Assembly: GCF_044385915.1 (NCBI RefSeq)
Contig: NZ_JBISCC010000117.1
Location: 124,001-188,000, forward strand
Length of the DNA: 64,000 nucleotides
Origin: Thalassobellus citreus
GTDB taxonomy: Bacteria; Bacteroidota; Bacteroidia; Flavobacteriales; Flavobacteriaceae
Reading direction: 5' to 3'
Made by a program: the position numbers and the translations under genes. The notes under the pieces were generated by a model that saw only the letters and a program-made list of their open reading frames with translations, had not been told where the DNA came from and searched no databases. Every line of letters begins with the position of its first letter. Positions within the stretch are counted from its first letter, which is position 1. Below, piece after piece: positions 9,847-17,507 of the stretch.

Positions 9847-10344
9847 ATGAAAAACGTAACATCACTATTAATCATCTTTCTAATTGTTTTAAGTTGCAAA
9901 GCACAAGATGTTGTACCAACTAAGTTTTCAGCAGAAGCTTTAAACGATACATTCATAACTTTAAAAGGAGACACCATTGCTTTTAAAGACATTTTAGAAA
10001 CCTATAAAGGAAAAACTGTTGTTATAGATATTTGGGCCTCATGGTGTAAAGACTGTGTTGGAGGCATGCCAAAAGTGAAAAAAGTACAAGGCGAATTTAA
10101 AGATGCTGTTTACCTATTTTTATCTTTAGATAAAACAGATAAGGCTTGGAAAAAAGGCATTAAAAAATATAAGGTAAAAGGCGAGCATTATTTTATGCAA
10201 TCTGGTTGGAAAGGTGTTTTTGGCAATTTTGTACAATTAGATTGGATTCCTAGATATATGGTCATAAATAAAGCTGGCGAAATCGTTGTATTTAAAGTTA
10301 TTGAAGCTGATGACAATAAGTTGATAGAAGCATTAAAAAATTAA
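9847..10344 (+). CDS. TlpA-like thioredoxin lipoprotein
   Basis: A 165-aa exported protein from the ATG at 9847: signal peptide with lipobox (LSC, Cys 17) and a thioredoxin fold with WASWCKDC; the redox pair is Cys 67 and Cys 70. CKDC differs from the common CxPC of TlpA/ResA proteins and should change its redox potential. Expected to be anchored to the periplasmic membrane face and to act as a thiol reductase. An upstream TTG at 9802 is in frame but precedes the signal peptide and is less likely. Confidence 0.82.
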   Translation: MKNVTSLLIIFLIVLSCKAQDVVPTKFSAEALNDTFITLKGDTIAFKDILETYKGKTVVIDIWASWCKDCVGGMPKVKKVQGEFKDAVYLFLSLDKTDKAWKKGIKKYKVKGEHYFMQSGWKGVFGNFVQLDWIPRYMVINKAGEIVVFKVIEADDNKLIEALKN

Positions 10345-10423
10345 CTATTTTTGCTAGTAAATACAAGAATAATAAATTTCAAATAAATATATCCCTCTCT
10401 TTTTTAGAGGTTAACACAACATT

Positions 10424-11182
10424 ATGAGAAAAAATATCGTAGCCGGAAACTGGAAAATGAACAATGATTTATCAGCATCTAAAAAGCTGGCAAAACAAGT
10501 TGCGAAATTAGTTAAGAAAAACAAGGTAAAAGGAACTAAGGTTATCATAGCTCCAACGTTTGTTAATTTAGAACGTGTCGCTAAAGCAACTAAAAAATCA
10601 AAAGTAAAAGTAGCTGCTCAAAACATGCATTTTGCCGAAAGTGGAGCATATACAGGAGAAATATCTCCAAAAATGTTAAAGTCTATCGATATTAAAACAG
10701 TTATTTTAGGACATAGTGAACGTCGTGAGTATTTTGGAGAAGACGATGCTTTATTAGCTAAAAAAGTAGATGCTGCTCTAGAAAATAATATGGATGTTAT
10801 TTTCTGTTTTGGTGAAGTATTAGCCGATAGAAAGTCAGACAATCAAGAAGCCGTTGTAGAAAGTCAAATAAGCAACGCCTTATTTCATTTAGAAGCCGAT
10901 GCTTTTAAAAACATTGTGTTAGCATACGAGCCAGTTTGGGCAATTGGAACAGGCGAAACAGCTAGTCCAGAGCAAGCGCAAGATATGCACGCTTTTATTA
11001 GAAAAACTTTAGCGGCTAAATATGGCGACGATGTTGCAAACAGCGTATCTATTCTTTACGGTGGAAGTTGCAAGCCAGGAAATGCAAAAGAAATTTTCTC
11101 TAAGCCAGATGTCGATGGTGGTTTAATTGGTGGAGCTGCACTTAATGCAGAAGACTTTTTAGCTATTGTAACTGCATTTTAA
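10424..11182 (+). CDS. tpiA: Triosephosphate isomerase
   Basis: Interconverts dihydroxyacetone phosphate and glyceraldehyde 3-phosphate in glycolysis. The 252-aa TIM barrel has all catalytic residues: Lys 11 in NWKMN, His 97 in GHSERR and Glu 169 in AYEPVWAIGTG, plus the phosphate-binding YGGSCKPGNA and GGLIGGAAL at the end. Normal length. The N-terminal half is unusually rich in lysine (KKNKVKGTK and similar). Confidence 0.97.
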   Translation: MRKNIVAGNWKMNNDLSASKKLAKQVAKLVKKNKVKGTKVIIAPTFVNLERVAKATKKSKVKVAAQNMHFAESGAYTGEISPKMLKSIDIKTVILGHSERREYFGEDDALLAKKVDAALENNMDVIFCFGEVLADRKSDNQEAVVESQISNALFHLEADAFKNIVLAYEPVWAIGTGETASPEQAQDMHAFIRKTLAAKYGDDVANSVSILYGGSCKPGNAKEIFSKPDVDGGLIGGAALNAEDFLAIVTAF

Positions 11183-11208
11183 GTATAAATAATTATTAAA
11201 AATATTTT

Positions 11209-11318
11209 GGGCGTTACCCCGATAAAAATCGGGGTCGCGCTTTACATTACAAGTCCTCACTATCCCGATAAAAAAATCGGTATAGCTGCGGGCTTTTCAT
11301 TGCAATCGCTAACGCGGG
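11209..11318. repeat. Flavobacteriia-type dispersed intergenic repeat
   Basis: Between tpiA and prmA lies a C/G-rich block starting GGGCGTTACCCCGATAAAAA, continuing with a second CCCGAT...ATCGG hairpin and ending GCTTTTCATTGCAATCGCTAACGC. The GGGCGT...GGGCTTTTCATTGCAATCGCTAACGC layout with internal hairpins is what I know as a common intergenic repeat of Flavobacteriaceae. Function unknown. Confidence 0.6.
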
Positions 11319-11347
11319 GCTAATCAGCTAATATAATTCCTGAAATT

Positions 11348-12184
11348 ATGTCTAATACAATCTATATAGGTTATTATTTTAAAGTACAACCAATGCAACC
11401 TGCTGTTGAAATTCTTATTGCAGAATTAGGGTATGCAGGTTTTGAAAGTTTTGTTGAAACCGAAGATGGCGTTACGGCGTACATTCAAAAAGAAGAATGG
11501 AACGCATCTATTTTAGAAGATATTCAAATTTTAAATTCAGATGAGTTTGAAATCACCTATACGTTTGAAGATATAGAGCAAACCAATTGGAATGAAGAAT
11601 GGGAAAAGAATTTTAACCCTATAGTTGTAGATGATGTATGTTCTGTACGTGCACCATTTCATGAAAAACCTAATACGCAATATGATATTGTAATAGAACC
11701 AAAAATGAGTTTTGGTACAGGGCATCATGAAACTACACACATGATGATTCAGCATATTTTAAAGAATGATTTAAAAGATAAATCGGTTTTAGATATGGGC
11801 TGCGGTACAGGTGTTTTGGCTATTTTAGCCGAAATAAAAGGTGCTAAACCAATTGATGCTGTAGATTACGATAATTGGTGTTATTTAAATAGCATTGAAA
11901 ATGTTGAGCGTAATAATAGTAAGCATATTACCGTTATAGAAGGCGATGCTAGTGTTTTAGAAGGAAAAAAATACGATGTTATTATAGCCAATATAAATCG
12001 TAATATTCTTCTGCAAGATATGAAAACCTATGCGTCTTGTTTGAATGAAAATGGCATGTTGTTTTTAAGCGGATTTTACAACGATGATATTCCAATCATT
12101 AAAAGTGAATGTGAAAAGCATATGTTAAAATTTGAAGAAAAATTAGAAAGAAACAATTGGGTATCACTAAAATTTTTAAATTAG
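11348..12184 (+). CDS. prmA: Ribosomal protein L11 methyltransferase
   Basis: Trimethylates ribosomal protein L11 with S-adenosylmethionine. The 278-aa protein has a substrate-recognition N-terminus (residues 1-110, including WNEEWEKNFNPI) and a Rossmann methyltransferase domain with FGTGHHETT, motif I VLDMGCGTGVLAI and IIANINRNIL. Typical Bacteroidota PrmA length. Followed by clpS, a conserved pairing. Confidence 0.93.
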   Translation: MSNTIYIGYYFKVQPMQPAVEILIAELGYAGFESFVETEDGVTAYIQKEEWNASILEDIQILNSDEFEITYTFEDIEQTNWNEEWEKNFNPIVVDDVCSVRAPFHEKPNTQYDIVIEPKMSFGTGHHETTHMMIQHILKNDLKDKSVLDMGCGTGVLAILAEIKGAKPIDAVDYDNWCYLNSIENVERNNSKHITVIEGDASVLEGKKYDVIIANINRNILLQDMKTYASCLNENGMLFLSGFYNDDIPIIKSECEKHMLKFEEKLERNNWVSLKFLN

Positions 12185-12217
12185 TAGTATCATTAATCCC
12201 CAAAGATTAAAATTTTT

Positions 12218-12493
12218 ATGAGTACAAGAGAAAAAACATTAGAAGAATTTCTACTAAAAGAAGAGGTTTTAGCTCAAAACGAAATTGTTTTACATAATGA
12301 TGATGTGAATACATTCGACCATGTTATAGATACATTAATTTATGCATGCGATCATACATCAGAACAAGCAGAACAATGTGCAATGCTTGTGCATTACAAA
12401 GGGAAATGTACGGTTAAGACAGGAGTGTACGACGATTTAGAACCGCGTTGCACGATGCTGCTAGATGCTGGTTTAAGTGCAGAAATTATTTAA
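12218..12493 (+). CDS. clpS: ClpS adaptor of the Clp protease
   Basis: ClpS delivers N-degron substrates to ClpA/ClpC-ClpP. The 91-aa protein has the family core LHNDDVNTFDHVIDTL, which forms the N-degron pocket, followed by HTSEQAEQCAMLVHYKGKC. Length is normal and the gene follows prmA closely. Confidence 0.93.
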   Translation: MSTREKTLEEFLLKEEVLAQNEIVLHNDDVNTFDHVIDTLIYACDHTSEQAEQCAMLVHYKGKCTVKTGVYDDLEPRCTMLLDAGLSAEII

Positions 12494-12506
12494 GTACAAA
12501 TAATAC

Positions 12507-12776
12507 TTATTTACTCATTTTTCCAACAGCACAACTCACAAAAGATTTTGCTTTTGTAGTTAGTGCATTCTTTTCTCCAACAACAGGATAGCCTATTTTA
12601 TTCAATAAATCTTTGGCTTCTTGTATATTAGCTTCATTTTGGTAAAAGAAAGTCACTGTGCTAATTTCTGTTTCAACCGAAACTTTATCAACACCATCAA
12701 TAGTCGTTAATTTGTTAAGAATGGTATTCGCACATCCATTGCATTTTAAATTCTGTATTTCAAAACTCGTTTTCAT
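12507..12776 (-). CDS. Heavy-metal-associated (HMA) domain protein
   Basis: An 89-aa protein with a ferredoxin-like HMA fold: MKTSFEIQNLKCNGCANTIL carries the metal-binding pair Cys 12 and Cys 15, and DGVDKVSVETEISTVTF is the second strand/helix region. These proteins carry copper or similar soft metals. A further Cys lies in the tail (FVSCAVG). It is the last member of the leftward sulfur-associated group, suggesting thiophilic-metal handling alongside sulfur. Confidence 0.8.
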   Translation of the reverse strand: MKTSFEIQNLKCNGCANTILNKLTTIDGVDKVSVETEISTVTFFYQNEANIQEAKDLLNKIGYPVVGEKNALTTKAKSFVSCAVGKMSK

Positions 12777-12848
12777 GTGTTTATAATTTTATTTTTCATT
12801 ATCACATGTAACATCCAACAATCACTTTTTTTATGATTCAGGGATGTT

Positions 12849-13055
12849 TCATTTTTTTATTTTACAAGTGTTTATTCCGAAAGGTTTGTATAATGGACAA
12901 AAACTAATAAAACTAGTTAGTAAAAATATAATTGCTAATGCCATTAAAACATATCCTAAAGTGCCTTCAATAATATTAAAATAGTAAAGAAGTGAAATTC
13001 CAATAGCTACAAGAACTCTTATAGCTTTGTCTGTAGTTCCCATGTTTTTTTTCAT
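12849..13055 (-). CDS. Small YgaP-like membrane protein (DUF2892)
   Basis: From the ATG at 13055 the product is 68 aa, starting MKKNMGTTDKAIRVLVAIG, with two membrane helices and SFCPLYKPFGINTCK at the end. This is the DUF2892 / YgaP membrane module, often fused or linked to rhodaneses, as here (24 bp after the MBL-rhodanese gene). The longer frame from 13097 would overlap that gene. Probably retains a sulfur-transfer system at the membrane. Confidence 0.75.
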   Translation of the reverse strand: MKKNMGTTDKAIRVLVAIGISLLYYFNIIEGTLGYVLMALAIIFLLTSFISFCPLYKPFGINTCKIKK

Positions 13056-13078
13056 CTGCTTATTTTTTAATTTAGTTT

Positions 13079-14491
13079 TTACAATGTTGTGGGACAAACA
13101 TAATTAGAGGTTGGTGTGTTAGTGTTTTTAATAGCCACAAATCCACCAGCTATATCAATTAAATTATTAAAGCCTCTTGCTTTTAAAATAGAAGCAGCAA
13201 TAACAGAACGATAACCTCCTGCACAATGTAAATAGTACGTTTTGTCTTTATTAATTGTATGCATGTTATCATTAATAAAATCTAATGCTAAATGTTGCAC
13301 ATGATCTCCAATTATATGTTCAGACCTATATTCGCCATCTTTTCTAACATCAAGCGTATTAATTGCGTCATTTTTAAATCGACTAGAAAACTCTTCAGCC
13401 GAAATGGACTCAATGGTTTCAATATCTTTTTTAGCTGCTTTCCAAGCGTCTATACCGCCTTTTAAATAGCCTAGAGTATTATCATACCCAACACGAGACA
13501 AACGAGTAACCGTTTCTTTTTCTTTGCCTTCAGGAGTTACTAATAAGATAGGTTGTTTTAAATCGCTAATTAAAGCGCCAACCCATGGCGCAAAACCACC
13601 ATGAATGCCGATAAAAATAGAGTTTGGAATATGACCTTTTATAAAATCTTCTTCTCTTCTAACATCTAAAACTAAAGCATCTTCTTGATTCGCAATTGCT
13701 TCAAACTCTTCAGGGGTTAATGCGTTATCTCCTTTTTGTAAAACGCTTTCAAAAGCATCATAGCCAGATTTGTTCATCATGGCATTTTTAGCAAAATATT
13801 GAGGTGGCGGTGGCATACCATCTAAGACTTCTTCTATAAATTCATCACGAGTCATATCGGCACGTAAAGCATAGTTTGTTCTTTTCTGTTCTCCTAAAAT
13901 ACCAACTGTTTCTTTGCTTAAGTTTTTACCACATGCAGACCCAGCACCATGCGCTGGATAAACAATTATAGTATCAGCTAAAGGCATTATTTTATTTCGT
14001 AACGAATCAAATAACATACCCGCTAAATCTTCTTTTGTTAAATCAGATTTAATAGCTAAATCAGGCCTTCCAACATCACCTAAAAATAGCGTGTCTCCAG
14101 AAAAAATGGCGTGATTATTACCTTTTTCATCAATCAATAAAAACGTAGAAGATTCTAAAGTATGTCCAGGTGTATGTAGGACTTTAATGGTGATATTTCC
14201 AATTTTAAATACCTCATTATCCTTTGCAATATAAGCGTCGTAATTTGTTTCGGCTCCTGGACCAAAAACAATAGTTGCTCCTGTTTTTTTTGCTAAATCT
14301 ATATGGCCTGAAACAAAATCGGCATGAAAATGCGTTTCAAAAATGTATTTTATTTTTGCATGTTCTTTGTTCGCTTTATCAACATATTGTTGCGTTTCAC
14401 GCAATGGATCTATAATAGCAACTTCGCCATTAGATTCAATGTAATATGCTCCTTGAGCTAAACAGCCTGTATAAATTTGTTCTATTTTCAT
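13079..14491 (-). CDS. MBL-fold hydrolase with two rhodanese domains
   Basis: A 470-aa protein. The N-terminal metallo-beta-lactamase domain (residues 1 to about 240) has THFHADFVSGH (metal ligands around 54-63), HTPGH and GDTLFLGDVGRPD, as in persulfide dioxygenases (ETHE1/Blh type). Rhodanese 1 (about 265-355) lacks a catalytic Cys (LLVTPEGKE), while rhodanese 2 (about 370-465) has it (YYLHCAGGYRS). Likely oxidises persulfide sulfur or passes it on. The promoter at 14506-14550 has a Crp/Fnr-like palindrome. Confidence 0.85.
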   Translation of the reverse strand: MKIEQIYTGCLAQGAYYIESNGEVAIIDPLRETQQYVDKANKEHAKIKYIFETHFHADFVSGHIDLAKKTGATIVFGPGAETNYDAYIAKDNEVFKIGNITIKVLHTPGHTLESSTFLLIDEKGNNHAIFSGDTLFLGDVGRPDLAIKSDLTKEDLAGMLFDSLRNKIMPLADTIIVYPAHGAGSACGKNLSKETVGILGEQKRTNYALRADMTRDEFIEEVLDGMPPPPQYFAKNAMMNKSGYDAFESVLQKGDNALTPEEFEAIANQEDALVLDVRREEDFIKGHIPNSIFIGIHGGFAPWVGALISDLKQPILLVTPEGKEKETVTRLSRVGYDNTLGYLKGGIDAWKAAKKDIETIESISAEEFSSRFKNDAINTLDVRKDGEYRSEHIIGDHVQHLALDFINDNMHTINKDKTYYLHCAGGYRSVIAASILKARGFNNLIDIAGGFVAIKNTNTPTSNYVCPTTL

Positions 14492-14505
14492 TTCTATGAT
14501 AATTT

Positions 14506-14550
14506 CAAAAGTAATAATATTGAATGGTTAATTTTGTGACTTTTGTCACA
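14506..14550 (-). promoter_or_regulatory. Promoter with Crp/Fnr-type operator, upstream of MBL-rhodanese gene
   Basis: Reading leftward, TGTGACTTTTGTCACA (14535-14550, palindrome TGTGAC-N4-GTCACA; given as on the plus strand) precedes the -7 box TACTTTTG (14506-14513). The operator centre is 29.5 bp upstream of the -7 box, about -41 from the likely start, the place where Crp-family proteins activate. The same arrangement recurs at 16346-16393. Confidence 0.65.
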
Positions 14551-14556
14551 TTCAAA

Positions 14557-15348
14557 TTAGCCAATTTCTTTATAAATAATATATATAGCCATAAGGAGTG
14601 TAAAAACTCCAAAGCTTTTTTTAAGTTTCTCTCCAGTTATAAATTTTGAAAGGAATACACCTAATATAATTCCTATGATAGATATTAATGTGAATGTTAA
14701 TAAGAACACCCATTCAATTTCTAAGGTTTGAACATCGCCTATAAACCCTATTAATGAATTAATAGTGACTATAATAAGAGAGGTTCCTACGGCTTTTTTC
14801 ATAGGTAAATTAGCCCATAATACTAAAGCTGGAACATATAAAAAACCACCACCAGCACCTATAAGTCCTGTAACAGTTCCTATAATTAATCCCTGTACAA
14901 AAGTTTTATAATATGGTTGCTTTGTTGAATGAAGACTAGATTTCTTTCGTTTTCTAATCATAGAAATTGAAGCTAATAGCATGATGATAGCAAAAAACAC
15001 CATGATTGCTATTTCTTTCGTTAATGAAAAATTACCAAAAGTTAATATGGTATCAGGAATTCCAGGAACTAAGTACCTTCTTGATAAATATACAGCCAAA
15101 AAAGATGGGAAAGAAAATGCTAATCCTATTTTAAAATCTACCAATCCTTTTCTGTATTTTTGATAGGTGCCTACCATAGAAGACGTACCAACAACAAACA
15201 ACGAATAAGCCGTTGCTACTACAGGATTATACCCAAGAAGATAAACTAATAAAGGAACTGTTAATATAGAACCACCACCTCCAATAAGTCCTAAGACTAA
15301 ACCAACTACTAATGCGCCAATGTATCCTAGAAGTTGTGTGTTTTCCAT
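14557..15348 (-). CDS. TSUP-family (TauE/SafE) sulfur-anion exporter
   Basis: A 263-aa inner membrane protein with about eight helices and the family repeats GLVLGLIGGGGSILTVPLLV (near 16) and LIIGTVTGLIGAGGGFLYVP (mid-protein). TauE/SafE proteins move sulfite, sulfoacetate or related anions. It follows the two YeeE/YedE genes with 1-3-bp gaps, so the three form one operon, and the cargo is probably an inorganic sulfur species. Confidence 0.87.
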   Translation of the reverse strand: MENTQLLGYIGALVVGLVLGLIGGGGSILTVPLLVYLLGYNPVVATAYSLFVVGTSSMVGTYQKYRKGLVDFKIGLAFSFPSFLAVYLSRRYLVPGIPDTILTFGNFSLTKEIAIMVFFAIIMLLASISMIRKRKKSSLHSTKQPYYKTFVQGLIIGTVTGLIGAGGGFLYVPALVLWANLPMKKAVGTSLIIVTINSLIGFIGDVQTLEIEWVFLLTFTLISIIGIILGVFLSKFITGEKLKKSFGVFTLLMAIYIIYKEIG

Positions 15349-15349
15349 G

Positions 15350-15763
15350 TTAATGGGGGAGTTTATGTTTTATAACGCCGTAAATAAATGTGCCTATAAT
15401 AGCAGCGGCTATTACAATAAGCATACTGTAAATACCAGAACCTAATAAAATATACATAGGTCCAGGGCAAGCTCCAATAAGTGCCCAACCTAGACCAAAA
15501 ATAATACCTCCAATAATATAGTTTGTAAATCCTTTTTGTTTTTTAGGAACAAAAATGTCTGCTCCCTTTATACTTTTAAAATGACCTCTTTTAGATATTT
15601 GTAAAAATAAGATTCCAGAAGCTATTGCTGTACCAATAATGCCATACATATGGAATGATTGAAATCTAAACATTTCATATATGCGATACCAGGAAACAGC
15701 TTCAGATTTTACTAAAACAATTCCGAATATAATGCCTACCAATAAAAATTTTAAATGTTTCAT
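15350..15763 (-). CDS. YeeE/YedE-type sulfur transporter, second half (DUF6691-like)
   Basis: A 137-aa membrane protein with four helices and the motif FGLGWALIGACPGPMYILLG, typical of the YeeE/YedE thiosulfate-transport family, where the Cys passes sulfur through the membrane. Together with the neighbouring 185-aa half it equals one full-length YeeE. Gaps to both neighbours are only 1-3 bp. Confidence 0.82.
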   Translation of the reverse strand: MKHLKFLLVGIIFGIVLVKSEAVSWYRIYEMFRFQSFHMYGIIGTAIASGILFLQISKRGHFKSIKGADIFVPKKQKGFTNYIIGGIIFGLGWALIGACPGPMYILLGSGIYSMLIVIAAAIIGTFIYGVIKHKLPH

Positions 15764-15766
15764 ATT

Positions 15767-16324
15767 TTAGAATATTAGAGGTAAAATTAAATTAGCCATA
15801 ATTAATCCTCCTAAAAAGAAACCAATAACAGCAATTAAAGATGGTTTTTGTAAACTGCTTAAACCTGCTATGGCATGACCAGAAGTACAGCCACCTGCGT
15901 ATCGTGTGCCAAACCCAACTAAAAGGCCACCAACTATTAATAAAATTAGTTTTTTAGTAGAGGCTAATAAGTCTAAATTAAATATTTCGTCAGGAACTAA
16001 TGTTTTACCCGCATTATTAAAGCCCATGTTTTGTAGCTCGGTAATAGTTTTAGTATTTAAATCTGTTACACTGTCATTTGATAAATAATGAGTTGCTATA
16101 TATCCACCAATAATAGCACCTAGTACGACTACTAAATTCCATGATTGCTCTTTCCAATTAAATTTAAAAAAATCAGAAAATTTCCCTGCTCCCGCAATGG
16201 TACACATGGTTCTTAAATTGGAAGACATACCAAATGTTTTTCCAAAGTAGAGCAGTAGTGCCATAATAAAAGCAATAAGAGGCCCAGATACATACCAAGG
16301 CCAAGGATTTAAAATATATTCCAT
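15767..16324 (-). CDS. YeeE/YedE-type sulfur transporter, first half
   Basis: A 185-aa membrane protein with GTRYAGGCTSGHAIAGLSSL (near residue 140), the conserved Cys motif of YeeE/YedE thiosulfate importers, and an earlier conserved Cys (MCTIAGAGKF). It is the first gene of a leftward operon with the second half and the TauE/SafE exporter. The promoter carries a perfect palindrome matching a Crp/Fnr operator. Confidence 0.83.
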   Translation of the reverse strand: MEYILNPWPWYVSGPLIAFIMALLLYFGKTFGMSSNLRTMCTIAGAGKFSDFFKFNWKEQSWNLVVVLGAIIGGYIATHYLSNDSVTDLNTKTITELQNMGFNNAGKTLVPDEIFNLDLLASTKKLILLIVGGLLVGFGTRYAGGCTSGHAIAGLSSLQKPSLIAVIGFFLGGLIMANLILPLIF

Positions 16325-16345
16325 GGTTAGATTTTATTGAATAGG

Positions 16346-16393
16346 CAAAAGTAAACTCAAGCACCTCTCACTTATGTAACAATTGTTACATAA
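16346..16393 (-). promoter_or_regulatory. Promoter with perfect 22-bp Crp/Fnr-type palindrome, upstream of YeeE operon
   Basis: The palindrome at 16372-16393 (core TGTAACAATTGTTACA, TGTAAC-N4-GTTACA) lies upstream of a -7 box TACTTTTG (16346-16353, read leftward). The centre is 29.5 bp from the box, identical to the arrangement before the MBL-rhodanese gene. The rest of the 234-bp gap to the regulator gene shows nothing I can name. Confidence 0.7.
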
Positions 16394-16558
16394 CACCAAT
16401 TCCGCATTAAAATTACAGTAATAAAACGCGCCTTTTTCCTTTCTACTTCAATATAAAAAGAAACCGTAACTACAGCTATGCTTTATTTTTCTATCTTGTA
16501 TAAAGAAAAAAAATATCATTTTATTTTACAGTAATTTCAATACAGAATTGGTATAAGA

Positions 16559-17188
16559 TTAAAGGATTTCTATTTTATTTCTGCCTAGTTTTATTTTATT
16601 TTCGTTTTCTAGTTGTTTTAGAATTCTAGATATCACAACACGAGAGGTATGCAAATCTTCAGCAATATCTTGATGCTTTATTAGTAATGTTTTTGAAGAA
16701 TTAAGAACCGCTTTATTACTAAGGTATTTGTATAAACGTTCATCCATTTTCATGAATGCAATATTATCTATAGCCTCTAACATTTCATCAAAGCGATTTT
16801 GGTAGCTTCTTAATATAAAATTTCTCCAACTTTCATTGTTTTGAAACCATAGTTGCATTTGTTCAACAGGAATCATTATAAGGCTCGTGTCTTTTTCGGC
16901 TACAGCCCTAATTTTACTTTTTGTAGTATCCATGCAACAGGTTAGTGACATGGTACAGGTTTCACCAGCTTCTAAAAAGTAAATGAGTAATTCATTACCA
17001 TCACTATCTTCTCTTAAAATTTTTATATCACCGTTTAATAAAAGAGGAATGAAATTTAAAGGTTGATTAATATCAATGATAATTTCGTTCTTTTTGAAGT
17101 TTTTAAATATCCCTTTTTCAAAAATTTCTTTAATTAAATTTTCGTCTAAAGCGCTAGCAAATTTTTGTTGTAATAAATCGTAATTCAT
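16559..17188 (-). CDS. Crp/Fnr-family transcriptional regulator
   Basis: A 209-aa protein: cyclic-nucleotide-binding-like beta barrel (residues about 20-120) and C-terminal winged HTH (HQDIAEDLHTSRVVISRILKQ). Instead of FNR-type iron-sulfur ligands it has Cys 78 and the pair Cys 84-85 (LTCCMD) in the barrel, which could sense persulfide or redox state; that is inference. It sits directly upstream of the YeeE/TauE operon and probably binds the palindromes at 16372-16393 and 14535-14550. Confidence 0.85.
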   Translation of the reverse strand: MNYDLLQQKFASALDENLIKEIFEKGIFKNFKKNEIIIDINQPLNFIPLLLNGDIKILREDSDGNELLIYFLEAGETCTMSLTCCMDTTKSKIRAVAEKDTSLIMIPVEQMQLWFQNNESWRNFILRSYQNRFDEMLEAIDNIAFMKMDERLYKYLSNKAVLNSSKTLLIKHQDIAEDLHTSRVVISRILKQLENENKIKLGRNKIEIL

Positions 17189-17223
17189 AGTTCAAAAATA
17201 ACAATTTAAAAATTGAATAAATA

Positions 17224-17256
17224 TTTGCATATGTTTTAATAAAAATACTATATTTG
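17224..17256 (+). promoter_or_regulatory. Promoter of tRNA-Arg
   Basis: TTTG at 17224-17227 and TATATTTG at 17249-17256, 21 bp apart, match the Bacteroidota -33/-7 consensus. Predicted start about 7 bp before the mature tRNA 5' end. Confidence 0.65.
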
Positions 17257-17269
17257 CACCCACAAAAAC

Positions 17270-17343
17270 GGCCTCGTGGCGCAACTGAATAGCGCACTTG
17301 ATTACGGCTCAAGAGGTTACAGGTTTGAATCCTGTCGAGGTCA
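17270..17343 (+). tRNA. tRNA-Arg (anticodon ACG)
   Basis: Cloverleaf seen by eye: acceptor GGCCTCG (17270-17276) pairs with CGAGGTC (17336-17342), anticodon stem CTTGA/TCAAG around loop TTACGGC (anticodon ACG), T-loop GTTTGAATCC, discriminator A at 17343, no encoded CCA. The last 16 bases belong to the prophage attachment core, so the 3' end of this tRNA is supplied by the prophage and remains functional. Confidence 0.93.
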
Positions 17344-17344
17344 C
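17328..17344 (+). other. attL: prophage attachment core in tRNA-Arg
   Basis: AATCCTGTCGAGGTCAC, 17 bp, covering the tRNA T-arm and acceptor 3' side, is repeated exactly at 62253-62269. The two copies bound a 44.9-kb segment with an integrase next to the left copy. Confidence 0.92.
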
Positions 17345-17359
17345 AAAAACAATAAATAA

Positions 17360-17403
17360 GGCGAAGCTTATTATCAGTAAACATACTGATAATAAGCTTC
17401 GCC
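17360..17403. terminator. Perfect 19-bp hairpin between tRNA and integrase
   Basis: Arms 17360-17378 and 17385-17403 (GGCGAAGCTTATTATCAGT and its complement) enclose the 6-nt loop AAACAT. No T-run follows directly, though ATTACTGTTTT comes soon after. It could end tRNA transcription or insulate the integrase; a role in attachment-site architecture is also possible. Confidence 0.55.
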
Positions 17404-17468
17404 ATTACTGTTTTAAGGCTAACCCTCAAAATTTGCACGTATGTATAGTAGAGTTAATTACCTCGATT

Positions 17469-17507
17469 TTGTCCCAACTATTGTCCCAGAAATTATGAAT
17501 GGGACAA
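17469..17507. promoter_or_regulatory. Candidate integrase arm-type sites, left end
   Basis: TTGTCCCA occurs at 17469-17476 and 17481-17488, and its inverse TGGGACAA at 17500-17507, straddling the integrase start codon. A matching pair lies near the right core at 62186-62204. Arm sites flanking both cores are the pattern of lambda-type integrases. Confidence 0.5.

Noticed and set aside
16173..16364. Open frame overlapping the start of the YeeE gene
   Set aside because: Antisense-like shadow in another frame of the same strand, covering the promoter and operator.
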